A stretch of 64,000 nucleotides of DNA from Nucisporomicrobium flavum (GTDB lineage Bacteria; Actinomycetota; Actinomycetes; Mycobacteriales; Micromonosporaceae), in assembly GCF_016464385.1 (NCBI RefSeq), contig NZ_JADMLH010000029.1:1-64000 (forward strand), given 5' to 3'. This document shows positions 25,216-33,736 of the stretch, piece by piece; position 1 is the stretch's first letter; the number at the start of each line of letters is the position of its first letter. A program made the translations under genes and the position numbers. The notes below the pieces were generated by a model that saw only the letters and a program-made list of their open reading frames with translations, did not search any database and was not told where the DNA came from.

Positions 25216-25658
25216 TGCGCCGCCTCGTCGTCAGCGGCGTCGTCGCCACGCTCGCGGCCATGGCAGCCACCGTCCTCGCCGCAGCGCTCGCCCGGGCCGC
25301 CGGTGTGACCTTCGAGATGCCCGCCGGGGGCGAGCCGATCCCGTTGCCGGGGTTCGCGGTGGTGACCGGCTTCTTCTCCGTCGTGGGCCTCGTCATCGCC
25401 GGCGCCCTGCAGCGGTGGAGTGCCCGGCCGGTACGGCGGTTCCTGGGGACGGCGACGGCGCTGACGGCTCTCTCGCTGGTCCCGCCCGTACTGTCCGGGT
25501 CGGACGCCGCCACTGTCGCCGCACTGATCGGGCTGCACCTCGTCGCCGCGGCGGTGATGATCCCGGCCCTGACGCGCGGCCTGCGGCCGGCCCACGGGGG
25601 CGGCGCTCCCGCCATGGCCGTCGTCGATGCTTTCTGCGAAGATCAGGCCCGCACGTAG
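25215..25658 (+). CDS. DUF6069-like four-helix membrane protein
   Basis: A 147-residue membrane protein with four hydrophobic helices: VVSGVVATLAAMAATVLAAAL, FAVVTGFFSVVGLVIAGAL, ATALTALSLVPPVLSG and VAALIGLHLVAAAVMIPAL. It fits the DUF6069 pattern often found next to SigX5-type sigma factors. Its ATG shares one base with the sigma factor stop (TGATG), so translation is coupled. Function is unknown; a role in controlling the sigma factor at the membrane is plausible but unproven. Confidence 0.8.
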   Translation: MRRLVVSGVVATLAAMAATVLAAALARAAGVTFEMPAGGEPIPLPGFAVVTGFFSVVGLVIAGALQRWSARPVRRFLGTATALTALSLVPPVLSGSDAATVAALIGLHLVAAAVMIPALTRGLRPAHGGGAPAMAVVDAFCEDQART

Positions 25659-25678
25659 CGGCGAAGGGGGCTCCACGG

Positions 25679-26524
25679 ATGGCCGAGCAGCGTGAGACGA
25701 ACGGCGCCGGCGTCGACCTGGGCACCGATCGGCCGCACCCCGCCCGGGTGTACGACTACCTGCTCGGCGGCAAGGACAACTTCGCGGCCGATCGCGAGGC
25801 GGCCCAGCGGGGGTTGCAGGCCAACCCGGACAGCCGGATCCCGCCCCGGGAGAACCGGCTGTTCCTGCGCCGGGCCGTACGGTTCCTGGCCGAACAGGGC
25901 ATCGATCAGTTCCTCGACATCGGCACCGGGATCCCCAGCGCGCCGAACGTCCACCACGTGGCGCAGGAGATCAATCCCCGGTCCCGCGTGGTCTATGTGG
26001 ACAACGACCCGATCGTGCTGGCACACGCCCGCGCCCTGCTGACCAGCCACCCCGACGGCAGGACCGACTACATCGATGCGGACCTGCGCGACGTCGACAC
26101 GATCCTCGGTTCGGCGACGCTGCGCGACACCCTCGATCTGGACCGGCCCGTGGGCCTGCTGCTCATCGCGATCCTCCACTTCATCGGCGACGAGCACGAT
26201 CCGGGGGCGATCGTGGAGCGGCTCCTGGCGGCGCTCCCGCCCGGCAGCTACCTGGCCCTGTCGCACCTCACCGGGGACTTCCGGCCGGAGGCGTGGGAGC
26301 AGGTGGCGCAGATCTACCGCCGCCAGGGTGTCACCATGCAGGTCCGCCCGCGGCCGGTGATCGAGCGGTTCTTCACCGGCCTGGAGCTGGTCGATCCCGG
26401 GCTGCGGATCCTGCCCGCCTGGCGGCCCGACCTCGGCGACCCCCGTGACCAGCCGGCGCCGGCCGACGACCAGGTCTCCGTCTACGGTGGCGTCGCGCGC
26501 AAGCCCGTACCGGCCGCGGACTAG
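25679..26524 (+). CDS. DUF574 (Methyltransf_19) SAM-dependent methyltransferase
   Basis: A 281-residue protein of the actinobacterial DUF574 family. Diagnostic stretches are PARVYDYLLGGKDNFAADR near residue 22, the SAM-binding FLDIGTGIPSAPNVHH at about 78-95 and VVYVDNDPIVLAHARALL. The family has a Rossmann methyltransferase fold and is greatly expanded in actinomycetes; substrates are mostly unknown. GAAGGGGG precedes the ATG. It lies 20 bases after DUF6069, so it could be read from the sigma-factor promoter, and 10 bases before the SUKH-3-like gene. Confidence 0.9.
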   Translation: MAEQRETNGAGVDLGTDRPHPARVYDYLLGGKDNFAADREAAQRGLQANPDSRIPPRENRLFLRRAVRFLAEQGIDQFLDIGTGIPSAPNVHHVAQEINPRSRVVYVDNDPIVLAHARALLTSHPDGRTDYIDADLRDVDTILGSATLRDTLDLDRPVGLLLIAILHFIGDEHDPGAIVERLLAALPPGSYLALSHLTGDFRPEAWEQVAQIYRRQGVTMQVRPRPVIERFFTGLELVDPGLRILPAWRPDLGDPRDQPAPADDQVSVYGGVARKPVPAAD

Positions 26525-26534
26525 CAGCTCAGCC

Positions 26535-26975
26535 GTGCGTTGGCGGACCCGCCGCATCCTGACGAAGGCCGGATGGCACGCCGGGCGCTCCATCGACACG
26601 TCACCGTGGACGGAAGAATTGACTGCCGACGGATTCCCGCGGCCGCATCCCCTCGCGGTCGCCTTCCTGGCCGAATACGGTGGGCTGCGGATTCCGTACG
26701 GCGGGCCGGGGGTGACGCGCGCTCGCGAATCGGTGTCGCTGGTGCCGACGGACTGCACGGGCGAGGGCGACCGGTTCGTCGACTGGAGTCACAGCACCGG
26801 CCGCAGCATCGCTCCGATCGGGGTGCTCGCCGGTGACACCCACTCGTGGGCCAACCTCGGCCTCGACGAACACGGCGAGATGTACGCGGTGATCGACGGG
26901 CTCGCCACCTTCGGGCGCATGCCGGCGGCGCTCGACCGGCTCGTCCTCGGTTACATGCCCGCCGACATCGCCTGA
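26535..26975 (+). CDS. SUKH-3-like (SMI1/KNR4) protein, putative immunity protein
   Basis: A 146-residue protein starting at GTG 26535. The N-terminal pattern RILTKAGWHAGRSID followed by GFPRPHPLAVAFLAEYGGLRI matches SUKH-3 domains of the SMI1/KNR4 superfamily, which mostly act as immunity proteins against polymorphic contact-dependent toxins. No toxin gene lies nearby, so it would be an orphan immunity gene, or a domain put to another use. It follows the DUF574 gene by 10 bases. Family membership rests on motif resemblance alone and should be treated as probable. Confidence 0.65.
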   Translation: MRWRTRRILTKAGWHAGRSIDTSPWTEELTADGFPRPHPLAVAFLAEYGGLRIPYGGPGVTRARESVSLVPTDCTGEGDRFVDWSHSTGRSIAPIGVLAGDTHSWANLGLDEHGEMYAVIDGLATFGRMPAALDRLVLGYMPADIA

Positions 26976-27018
26976 CGCCGCTCCACAGGCGGATGACCCG
27001 CGTCGTGCCGATGGCCGT

Positions 27019-27056
27019 GATCCCCGCCCCGGCGCGGAGCCTCCGGACCGGGGATC
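27019..27056. terminator. Weak hairpin between convergent genes
   Basis: An eight-base perfect inverted repeat GATCCCCG/CGGGGATC with a 22-base loop lies between the SUKH-3-like stop and the convergent LPXTG gene stop. Confidence 0.35.
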
Positions 27057-27068
27057 GTCGCGGGGTGA

Positions 27069-28043
27069 TCAGTCGGCGGGGGTGAAGCGGGTCCGCCGCT
27101 GCCGTGCGAGCAGGAACGCCGCCGCTCCGGCCATCAGCAGTCCCACGCCCGTCACGGCGACCACCGTCGTGGCGGAGCCGGTGACCGGCAGGCCGCCGTC
27201 GTCGCCACCGCCGGAGCCGGTGCCGGGAGCGGGGGCCGACGCGGAGGGGCCGGCCGTGGCGCCCGGCTGGTCACCGCCGGCGGACGGGGACGGCGTCGGC
27301 GCGCTCGGTGCGGCCGTCGGCTCGCCGGTGCGCTCGAGCTTGAAGGTGAAGTCGTCCGGCTCCACCTTGACGTTGACCTGCGCGTGGGACACCTCGCCCG
27401 TCCGCCAGCCGGCGGGCGCGGTGACCTTCAGGTCGTACCGGCCGACCTGGGTGCCCGTCAGCCGGGCGTTGCCGGCGGCGTCGCTGGTGATCCGCGCCGA
27501 GACGTTGCCGGGGCTGTTGGAGAGCTCGGTGAACTCGACGACGGCCCCGGGGACGCCGGCGTTGGTCCCGGCGTCGACGACGTGGACCGTGTAGTCGCCG
27601 GCCCGGCCCGGGACCCGGATGCTGCGGTACGCGATGTTGTCGTTGATGTTCTTGTCGGTGTTGGCGGCGGCGAGGAAGTACAGCACCTGGATGTACCCGT
27701 CGGTGAGCGCCTTCTCCGGGATGGTGCCGGTGCGGGTGAGCACCTTGGACTCCCCGGCCGCGAGGTCGAAGGCGGGGCCGCCGGCGAGGGCGGGCGACGT
27801 CCAGGTCAGGGCGTCGTCCCATTCCCGCCGCACCGACACGTCCTCGGCCGTCGCGGTGCCGGTGTTGGACACCGTGACCGTGACCGTCACCGTGTCGCCG
27901 ACCTTGCCGGTCTCCTGGCTGAACGCGACGGCGGTCCTGACGTCGGGCTGCGCCTCCGCCGCGCGTGCCGGCGAACCGAGCGCCACCGACGCGAGTCCGG
28001 CGGTCACGGCCAGCGCCGCTCCGGTCAACGTACGAACGGACAT
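27069..28043 (-). CDS. LPXTG-anchored surface protein with two beta-sandwich repeats
   Basis: A 324-residue surface protein. A signal peptide of about 29 residues (ending SPARAAEA) is followed by a CARDB/DUF11-like domain at about 35-155 (KVGDTVTVTVTVSNTGTA). Next is a SpaA/prealbumin-like domain at about 165-250 (VDAGTNAGVPGAVVEFTE). A Ser/Pro/Ala wall-spanning stretch then leads to the sorting signal LPVTG, a hydrophobic helix and RQRRTRF. It should be linked to peptidoglycan by a sortase encoded elsewhere. GGGGAG precedes the ATG at 28043. Role is probably structural or adhesive. Confidence 0.88.
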   Translation of the reverse strand: MSVRTLTGAALAVTAGLASVALGSPARAAEAQPDVRTAVAFSQETGKVGDTVTVTVTVSNTGTATAEDVSVRREWDDALTWTSPALAGGPAFDLAAGESKVLTRTGTIPEKALTDGYIQVLYFLAAANTDKNINDNIAYRSIRVPGRAGDYTVHVVDAGTNAGVPGAVVEFTELSNSPGNVSARITSDAAGNARLTGTQVGRYDLKVTAPAGWRTGEVSHAQVNVKVEPDDFTFKLERTGEPTAAPSAPTPSPSAGGDQPGATAGPSASAPAPGTGSGGGDDGGLPVTGSATTVVAVTGVGLLMAGAAAFLLARQRRTRFTPAD

Positions 28044-28114
28044 CCATTGCTCCCCGTGATCGATCGACGAACCGGTGCAGCGTAGACCAACCGCCGTCGA
28101 TGGGGAGCCGGTGG

Positions 28115-28759
28115 TCAGGCGGCGCGGGGGAAGTGGTCCGGCGGAGAGACGGTGATCCGGTCCAGGGTCTCCGCGTCGGTCGCGTACTGGGCGTGGAGGG
28201 TGAAGCTGGTCAGGAGCCACCTGTCCCAGGGACCGTAGTCGCCGAGGAAGCGGTCGCGGTACGGGTCGCCCGTCTCGTCCGGGCGGCCGAGCATCGCCCA
28301 CAGGCTGCTGCGCCGGGCCACGTGCCCGCCGCCGCCGGGAATCTCGCCCCGGTACGCCTCGAAGCCATCGTCGCCGTGGAAATGCAGGAACACGGTTGTC
28401 ACCGTGCCGTGGGCGTCCGCCGCGAGCTCCACGCCGGTCTCACGGGCGAGGTACGAGCGGGAGAGCGCCGCCCCGGAGCTGGGCACGAGGCCGTACTCCG
28501 CACAGATCCGCTGGGTGCGGGCCTCGAGCACGCTGCGGCCCAGCAGCTGGGTGACATCGGTACGCCCGACCCGCCGCGCGGCGGCCGGAGCCGGAGCCGG
28601 GGTGGGGCGCTGGCTGGGGGCGTACAGGGGCTCGTTGGAGCAGCCGGAACGCGGGCCCGGCTTGGCGCCGTACCGGTCCTCGGAGCGCGAGGCCCGCGTC
28701 CCGTGCTGTTCGGCACGACGCTCGGAACCAGGCTCGGCTCGACGCTCGGGGAAACCCAT
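28115..28759 (-). CDS. Hypothetical cytoplasmic protein
   Basis: A 214-residue protein that I cannot assign to a family. The N-terminal 60 residues are Arg/Pro/Ala-rich and probably disordered. A compact domain (about 65-205) contains RTDVTQLLGRSVLEARTQRICAEYGL, a TVTTVFLHFHGDDGFEAYRGEIP strand pair and a Trp-rich end (GPWDRWLLTSFTLHAQY). No signal peptide or membrane helix. GGAG precedes the ATG at 28759, and a promoter with ideal spacing lies 46-74 bases upstream. It follows the surface-protein gene's promoter side without overlap. Confidence 0.65.
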   Translation of the reverse strand: MGFPERRAEPGSERRAEQHGTRASRSEDRYGAKPGPRSGCSNEPLYAPSQRPTPAPAPAAARRVGRTDVTQLLGRSVLEARTQRICAEYGLVPSSGAALSRSYLARETGVELAADAHGTVTTVFLHFHGDDGFEAYRGEIPGGGGHVARRSSLWAMLGRPDETGDPYRDRFLGDYGPWDRWLLTSFTLHAQYATDAETLDRITVSPPDHFPRAA

Positions 28760-28804
28760 GGTGACACTCCACGACGGTTGATCACGGTGAGCGTTCGGGC
28801 CACC

Positions 28805-28833
28805 ACCGTAAGCCGCGTCCGGATCCGCCTCAA
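28805..28833 (-). promoter_or_regulatory. Promoter for the hypothetical gene at 28759
   Basis: On the minus strand TTGAGG (28833-28828) and TACGGT (28810-28805) are separated by exactly 17 bases, giving a leader of about 40 bases before the ATG. Confidence 0.45.
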
Positions 28834-29029
28834 CCGGACGAACGGGCGATGACCGCCATCATTTGGTTCCCCCTGGACGGCCGGCTCAACCGTGGCGTCC
28901 GGCCGCCGATTCCTTTCCGCGCCGTTCGCGTACCCGTCACGGCGTCGTCGCCACCCGGTCGCGGTGATCGTTTGGACTCCTGGCGGGAGGCTGGCGAACC
29001 GCGCCGGCGCCCGCGGACAGGAGGAGAAC

Positions 29030-30151
29030 GTGGCAGACCGCCGACAGGTGCTGCGCTTGTCAGCGCTGGCCGCCGGAGCGCCCGCGGTGCTGGGAGCGAC
29101 CGCGGCTCCCGCGCCGGCCGGACCGCACCCGCACGGGCCCGGCCACGGCCGGCAGCCGTCCCTGGTCATCGGGCACCGCGGCGCGTCCGGGTACCGGCCC
29201 GAGCACACGCTGGCCTCGTACGAGCTGGCCGCCCGCATGGGCGCGGACTTCATCGAACCGGACCTGGTGGCCACCAAGGACCACGTGCTGGTGGCCCGGC
29301 ACGAGCCGGAGATCGGCGGTACGACCGACGTCGCGTCCCGCCCGGAGTTCGCGTCGCGGCGGCGCACGGTGGTGCTCGACGGCGTCACGACGACCGGCTG
29401 GTTCACCCACGACTTCACGCTCGCCGAGCTGAGGACGCTGCGGGCCACCGAGCGCATCCCCCAGGTGCGCCAGCACAACACCCTCTACGACGGGCTGTTC
29501 CGGGTGCCGACCTTCCAGGAGGTGCTGGACCTGCGCAAACGCCTCTCCCGCGAGCTGGACCGGGAGATCGGCGTGTACCCGGAGACCAAGCATCCGACGT
29601 ACTTCCGCGGGCTCGGGCTGGAGCTGGAGACGCCGCTGGTGCGGACGCTGCGCCGCAACGGGCTGGACCGCCGCGACGCCCCGGTGTTCGTGCAGTCGTT
29701 CGAGGCGGGGAACCTGCGGCTGCTGCACGAGCAGTACAAGCTGCGCACGCCGATGGTGTTCCTGACCAGCGCGAGCGGTTCCCCGTACGGCGATCCGCGC
29801 AGTTACGCCGACTACCTCACCCCGGCGGGCCTGCGCGAGCTGGCCCGTTACGCGCACGGCATCGGGCCGGACAAGAACCAGGTGATCGGGCGCAACGCCG
29901 ACGGCACCCTGGGTACGCCGACCAGCCTCGTCGGCGATGCGCACGCGGCCGGGCTGGTGGTGCACCCGTACACGTTTCGCGCGGAGAACCAGTTCCTGCC
30001 GGCTGACTACCGGGTGGGCACCGACCCCGCCGCGTACGGGCGCGCCATCGACGAGCAGGTCGCCTTCCTGCGTACCGGAATCGACGGCCTCTTCACCGAC
30101 CAGGCCGACATCGGCGTCCTGGCCCGCAGCGTGGCGTTCCAGCCGGCCTAG
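29030..30151 (+). CDS. Tat-exported glycerophosphodiester phosphodiesterase
   Basis: A 373-residue GDPD enzyme that cleaves glycerophosphodiesters to glycerol 3-phosphate and an alcohol. The N-terminus DRRQVLRLSALAAGAPAVLG is a twin-arginine signal with cleavage near residue 34, so the enzyme is exported folded. The catalytic motif VIGHRGASGYRPEHTLASYE holds the His and Arg/Glu of the active site. FIEPDLVATKDHVLVARHE supplies the metal-binding Glu-x-Asp and second His. GAGGAG precedes GTG 29030. Its TAG stop overlaps the opposite-strand TAG of the broken LuxR gene (shared CTAG). Confidence 0.93.
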   Translation: MADRRQVLRLSALAAGAPAVLGATAAPAPAGPHPHGPGHGRQPSLVIGHRGASGYRPEHTLASYELAARMGADFIEPDLVATKDHVLVARHEPEIGGTTDVASRPEFASRRRTVVLDGVTTTGWFTHDFTLAELRTLRATERIPQVRQHNTLYDGLFRVPTFQEVLDLRKRLSRELDREIGVYPETKHPTYFRGLGLELETPLVRTLRRNGLDRRDAPVFVQSFEAGNLRLLHEQYKLRTPMVFLTSASGSPYGDPRSYADYLTPAGLRELARYAHGIGPDKNQVIGRNADGTLGTPTSLVGDAHAAGLVVHPYTFRAENQFLPADYRVGTDPAAYGRAIDEQVAFLRTGIDGLFTDQADIGVLARSVAFQPA

Positions 30152-32333
30152 GGCGAGAACCGCCTCGCCAGCTCGGTGCGGGAGCGGACGCCGAGCCGCG
30201 CGAACACGTTACGCAGGTGGTGGTCGACGGTCCGCGGGCTCAGGTAGAGCTGCTGGGCGATCTCCCGGTTGGTGGCCCCGCCGGCCACCAGCCGGGCGAT
30301 CCGCTCCTGCTGGGCGGTGAGTTCCGCGGTCGGCGGCCGATCGGGTACGGGGGCCCCGGCCGCGCGCAGCTCCACATCGGCCTGTGCCGCCCACGGCCGC
30401 GCGTCGAGCAGGGTGAACGTCTCGGCCGCGCTGCGCAGGTGCTCCCGGGCGGCTCCCGGGCGTCGGCGGCGGCGCAGCTCCCGGCCGTAGAGCAGCTCGG
30501 TGTGGGCTCGCGCGAAGTCGCCGTCGCCGCGCAGGTGCTGGGCCAGCGCCTCCCGGAAGTGGCCGTCGGCGGTGTCGCCGTCCGCCGCGACCAGCGCCCG
30601 GCACCGCGACCGCAGCGCCAGCCACGGCGGCTGCCCGGTGCCGGTCGTCCACCGCTCGAACGGGACGAGGGCGGCCAGGATCCGCGGTCCGGGCCCGGGA
30701 CGGCCGCCGCGCCACGCCGCCTCGACGAGGTGTGGGGTGGCCGCGACCTGCAGCACCGCGTTGCCGTGCCCGGACCGGGCGACCATGATCCGGTCGAGCC
30801 GCTCCACCGTGGCGGCGGGGCGTCCCTCGATGAGGTCCAGCAGGGCCAGCGCCCACTCGCACAGCGCCCGCGCCTGGCCCGGCCCGGCCGTGCTGTCGTG
30901 GGTGCCGGCCTGGCGTACCCGTAGCGTCGCGGTCTCCCGGTCGCCCAGCAGGGCGGCCAGTACGGCCAGGATGCCGAAGTGGACCTGCGCCGGCCCGGGC
31001 TGGCCGGTCGCCGCGGCCAGGGTGGCGCCCTCGGTGGCGTCGGCGGTCGCCGCGTCGTAGTGGCCGGCGGCCAGGCCCGCGAAGGCGGCGATCTCCAGGC
31101 CGTGCGGCACGAGCGCCAGCTCCCCTCGGGTACGGGCGATCCGCACGGCCCGCGCCGCCAGGGCGTGCGCGGCCGGGCCGTCACCGACGAGGATGCCGGC
31201 CGTGGCGGCCCGGACGAGCGCGGCCGGGTCGTCGACGCGGGTGGCGAGGCGCAGCACGTGCCGCAGGTGGCGAGGCGCAGCACGTGCCGCAGGTGGCCGA
31301 AGCCGGTCGCGTAGTCACCGGCGTACAGCTCGGACAGGCCGGCCACCTGGTCGAAGGCGAGTTCCAGCGCGGGCGGCTCGGTGCCGCGGCGCAGCGCGAG
31401 GACCCGCCGGGCCACCTCGGCGTACCGGGCGTGGTCGCCCGCGCGCTGCAGGGCCTCGCCGGCGAGCAGCAGGGCGTCCAGCGACGCGGCGATGTCGTCC
31501 GCGGCGAGCAGGGCCGCGGCCGTGAGCAGGTCGTCGAGGCCGTCGCCGGGGCCGCCCGCGCGGACCTCCATCTCGCCGGTCAGCCGCCGGGACCGGGCCT
31601 GCGTGCGCGGGACGTGGGCCACCTCGCGCAGCAGCGCCCCGGCCTCGTGCGGCCGGCCGGCCATCCAGGCCTGCCGGGCGGCCGCGACCAGGGCGTCCGC
31701 GGACACGTCCGGCGCGGTGGTCAGCCGGGCCGCGTGGCGCAGCGCCGTGGCCGCGTACGCCGGAGGGGCCGCGCGGGCGGCGGCCAGCAGCTCCCCGGCG
31801 AGCGCGTCGTCGCATCCCGGCGTGGCGGCGGCGCGGTGCAGCAGCGCGCGTGGACCGCCGGCGTGGGCCAGCCACGCGTGGACCGCGCGTCGCTCGTCCG
31901 CGGGAGCGTCGTAGTACACCACCCACCGCAGGACGGCCGGGACGAACTCCACCTCGTCGTCGTGCACCCGGACCAGCCCGGCGTCCTCGGCGAGGCGCAG
32001 CTCGCCGTCCGCGTGCTGCGGATCGGCCGCGGCGATCAGCAGTGCCGAGCGGACGGTCCCGGGCAGCGCGGCGAGGGCGGCCCGCAGCCGGCGGCCCAGG
32101 GCGCTCGCGGGCGGCAGGGTCACCGGCGGCGGCGCCTCGCCGCGGATCTGCTGCGGCGTGAGCGCCGCGGCCAGGTCGGCCAGCGCGGCCTCGTCCCCGC
32201 CGGCCAGTTCGAGCAGCGCGCCGGCCAGGTCCGGCGGCAGCGTCGCCGCCACAGATTCCTGCACTAGAGGTGCAAAGACCATGTCGACAAGTGTCGATGC
32301 TGCGAGGCCGGGCGGCAAGGCCGGTGATTTCAC
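30148..32333 (-). pseudogene. LuxR-type regulator (LAL-like), frameshifted and lacking its ATPase domain
   Basis: The C-terminal part (30148 to about 31270) ends in a LuxR helix-turn-helix: LTAQQERIARLVAGGATNRE...SPRTVDHHLRNVFARLGV. The N-terminal part (about 31240 to 32333) is in another frame and contains helical TPR-like repeats of the large LuxR (LAL) class. The frames meet at a 26-bp tandem duplication; deleting one unit restores one open frame through RHVLRLATRVDDPAALVRA. The N-terminus begins at LVQESVAATLPPDLAG, the middle of such proteins, with no Walker A ATPase region. It is therefore both truncated and frameshifted, and probably not functional. Confidence 0.8.
31240..31291. repeat. 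Perfect 26-bp tandem duplication inside the LuxR gene
   Basis: Two identical 26-base units (31240-31265 and 31266-31291) begin GGTGGCGAGGCGCAGCACGT, followed by a six-base partial third copy. Because 26 is not a multiple of three, the duplication shifts the frame. Confidence 0.9.
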
Positions 32334-32392
32334 CGATGTGTCAAAACCATTGCCGCCGCAGGCTGCGAGGAACCCGATCCCCTGGAGGTTCC

Positions 32393-33058
32393 ATGCGCCG
32401 GATGTTCGCTCTCGTGATCGCCGTCGTGGCCGCGCTCGCCGCCGTGCCGGCCACCCCGGCCGCCGCGGCCGCCCGTACGCCGGTCGTGTTCGTGCACGGC
32501 TACACCGGGAACGCCTCGAACTGGACCACGGCCGAATCGCTGTTCCGGGCGGCCGGCTACAGCAGCAGCGAGCTGTACGCGTACGAGTACAACTCCTACG
32601 GCGACAACGTCACCAACGCCCGCGGCCTCGCCACCTTCGTCAGCCAGGTCCGCAGCCGCACCGGGGCGGCCAAGGTCGACATCGTCAACCACTCGATGGG
32701 CGGCCTGGTCAGCCTCTGGTACGTCAAGCAGCTCGGCGGCGCCCAGTACGTGAGCCACCTGGCCTCGCTGGCCGGCGCCAACCACGGCACCACCTCGGCG
32801 GGCGCCTGCCTGATCTTCATCACCTGCCAGCAGATGTACCCGGGCTCCTCGTTCATCGCCACCCTCAGCGCGGGCGACGAGACGCCGGGCAGCACCCGCT
32901 ACGCCACGTGGTACTCGCCCTGCGACGGCGTGATCATCCCGTACACCAGCACGGTCCTCAGCGGGGCGACGAACAACTACGTGCTCTGCGAGAACCACCT
33001 CACGTACCTGACCGACACCTCGATCCTCACCCAGGTCCGCACCTTCCTGGCCAGCTGA
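32393..33058 (+). CDS. Secreted class-2 lipase/esterase
   Basis: A 221-residue secreted alpha/beta hydrolase. Residues 1-26 are a signal peptide ending AAAAA. The mature enzyme starts with TPVVFVHGYTGNASNW (oxyanion-hole region), has the nucleophile in NHSMGG, a likely Asp in SPCDGVIIP and the His in CENHLTYL near the end. This is the compact Bacillus LipA-like/lipase class 2 layout. Four Cys in the second half could form two disulfides. CTGGAGG precedes the ATG. It would release fatty acids and glycerol outside the cell. Confidence 0.92.
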   Translation: MRRMFALVIAVVAALAAVPATPAAAAARTPVVFVHGYTGNASNWTTAESLFRAAGYSSSELYAYEYNSYGDNVTNARGLATFVSQVRSRTGAAKVDIVNHSMGGLVSLWYVKQLGGAQYVSHLASLAGANHGTTSAGACLIFITCQQMYPGSSFIATLSAGDETPGSTRYATWYSPCDGVIIPYTSTVLSGATNNYVLCENHLTYLTDTSILTQVRTFLAS

Positions 33059-33105
33059 GCACCGCCGCCGGGCCGCGCGTCCTCACCGGGCGCGCGGCCC
33101 GCCGG

Positions 33106-33111
33106 TACGGT
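33106..33111 (+). promoter_or_regulatory. Candidate -10 for a leaderless 2H-phosphoesterase message
   Basis: TACGGT ends six bases before the GTG at 33118, with no ribosome-binding site between, consistent with a leaderless transcript. The -35 is not clear. Confidence 0.3.
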
Positions 33112-33117
33112 GTGGCG

Positions 33118-33642
33118 GTGGTCGCCGCACTCGAGCTCTACCTGGACGTCGACGCCACCCGGCGCATCCGCACGCTGTGGCAGGCCCTGGAATCCGAGGG
33201 CGTCCCGACCATGGCGTCGCTGCACGAGCGCCACCGCCCGCACGTGTCCCTCGCCGCCGCGCGCACGCTGCCGCCGGAGACCATCGCCGCCGCGCTGCGG
33301 GGCATGGAGGTCGGCCGCGGGCTGACCCTCGACCTGGACTTCGCCGGTCAGTTCGTCGGGCGCGTGCTGTGGCTGGGCGTCACCGTCACCGAGGAGCTGC
33401 TCGCGCATCACCGGGCGGTCCACGACCGGCTGGCCGCGGCCGGGGTCGAGGTCTGGGACCATTACCGGCCCGGGCGGTGGGTGCCGCACTGCACGGTCTC
33501 GATGCGCGTGCCCAACCCCGTGATGGGCGCGGCCGTCCGCCGCTGCCTGGAGATTCTTCCCGTACGCGCACAGGTCGTCGGCGCCGCCGTCACGGACCAC
33601 GCGAACGACATCTCGCACCCGCTGCAGGCGGTGGCGCGGTGA
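33118..33642 (+). CDS. 2H phosphoesterase (2'-5' RNA ligase family)
   Basis: A 174-residue cytoplasmic protein of the LigT/2H superfamily. The two catalytic motifs are present: HRPHVSLA (H-x-S) at about residue 38 and VPHCTVSM (H-x-T) at about 122, the symmetric pair that defines 2H enzymes. Members act on 2'-5' or cyclic phosphodiester bonds in RNA or nucleotides; the precise substrate is not predictable. The GTG at 33118 is preferred over 33112 because a -10-like hexamer ends just before it. Its stop overlaps the start of a truncated methyltransferase remnant (GTGA). Confidence 0.85.
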   Translation: MVAALELYLDVDATRRIRTLWQALESEGVPTMASLHERHRPHVSLAAARTLPPETIAAALRGMEVGRGLTLDLDFAGQFVGRVLWLGVTVTEELLAHHRAVHDRLAAAGVEVWDHYRPGRWVPHCTVSMRVPNPVMGAAVRRCLEILPVRAQVVGAAVTDHANDISHPLQAVAR

Positions 33643-33719
33643 GCGTACGGCGCACGTACGACACGGTGGCGCGGGCGTACGACGAGGCGCTGCGCGACGA
33701 GCTGGAGCACAAGCCGCGT
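33639..33719 (+). pseudogene. Truncated 5' end of a methyltransferase gene
   Basis: A GTG overlapping the previous stop opens VSVRRTYDTVARAYDEALRD followed by ELEHKP, the typical first helices of small class I SAM methyltransferases (YDTVAxxYDxxxRDELxxKP). Homology ends after about 27 residues; the frame then runs into the 3' region of the convergent oxidoreductase. The Rossmann fold is absent, so this is the stub left by a deletion. Confidence 0.6.
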
Positions 33720-33736
33720 ACCTGGTCGCCCGCCGG

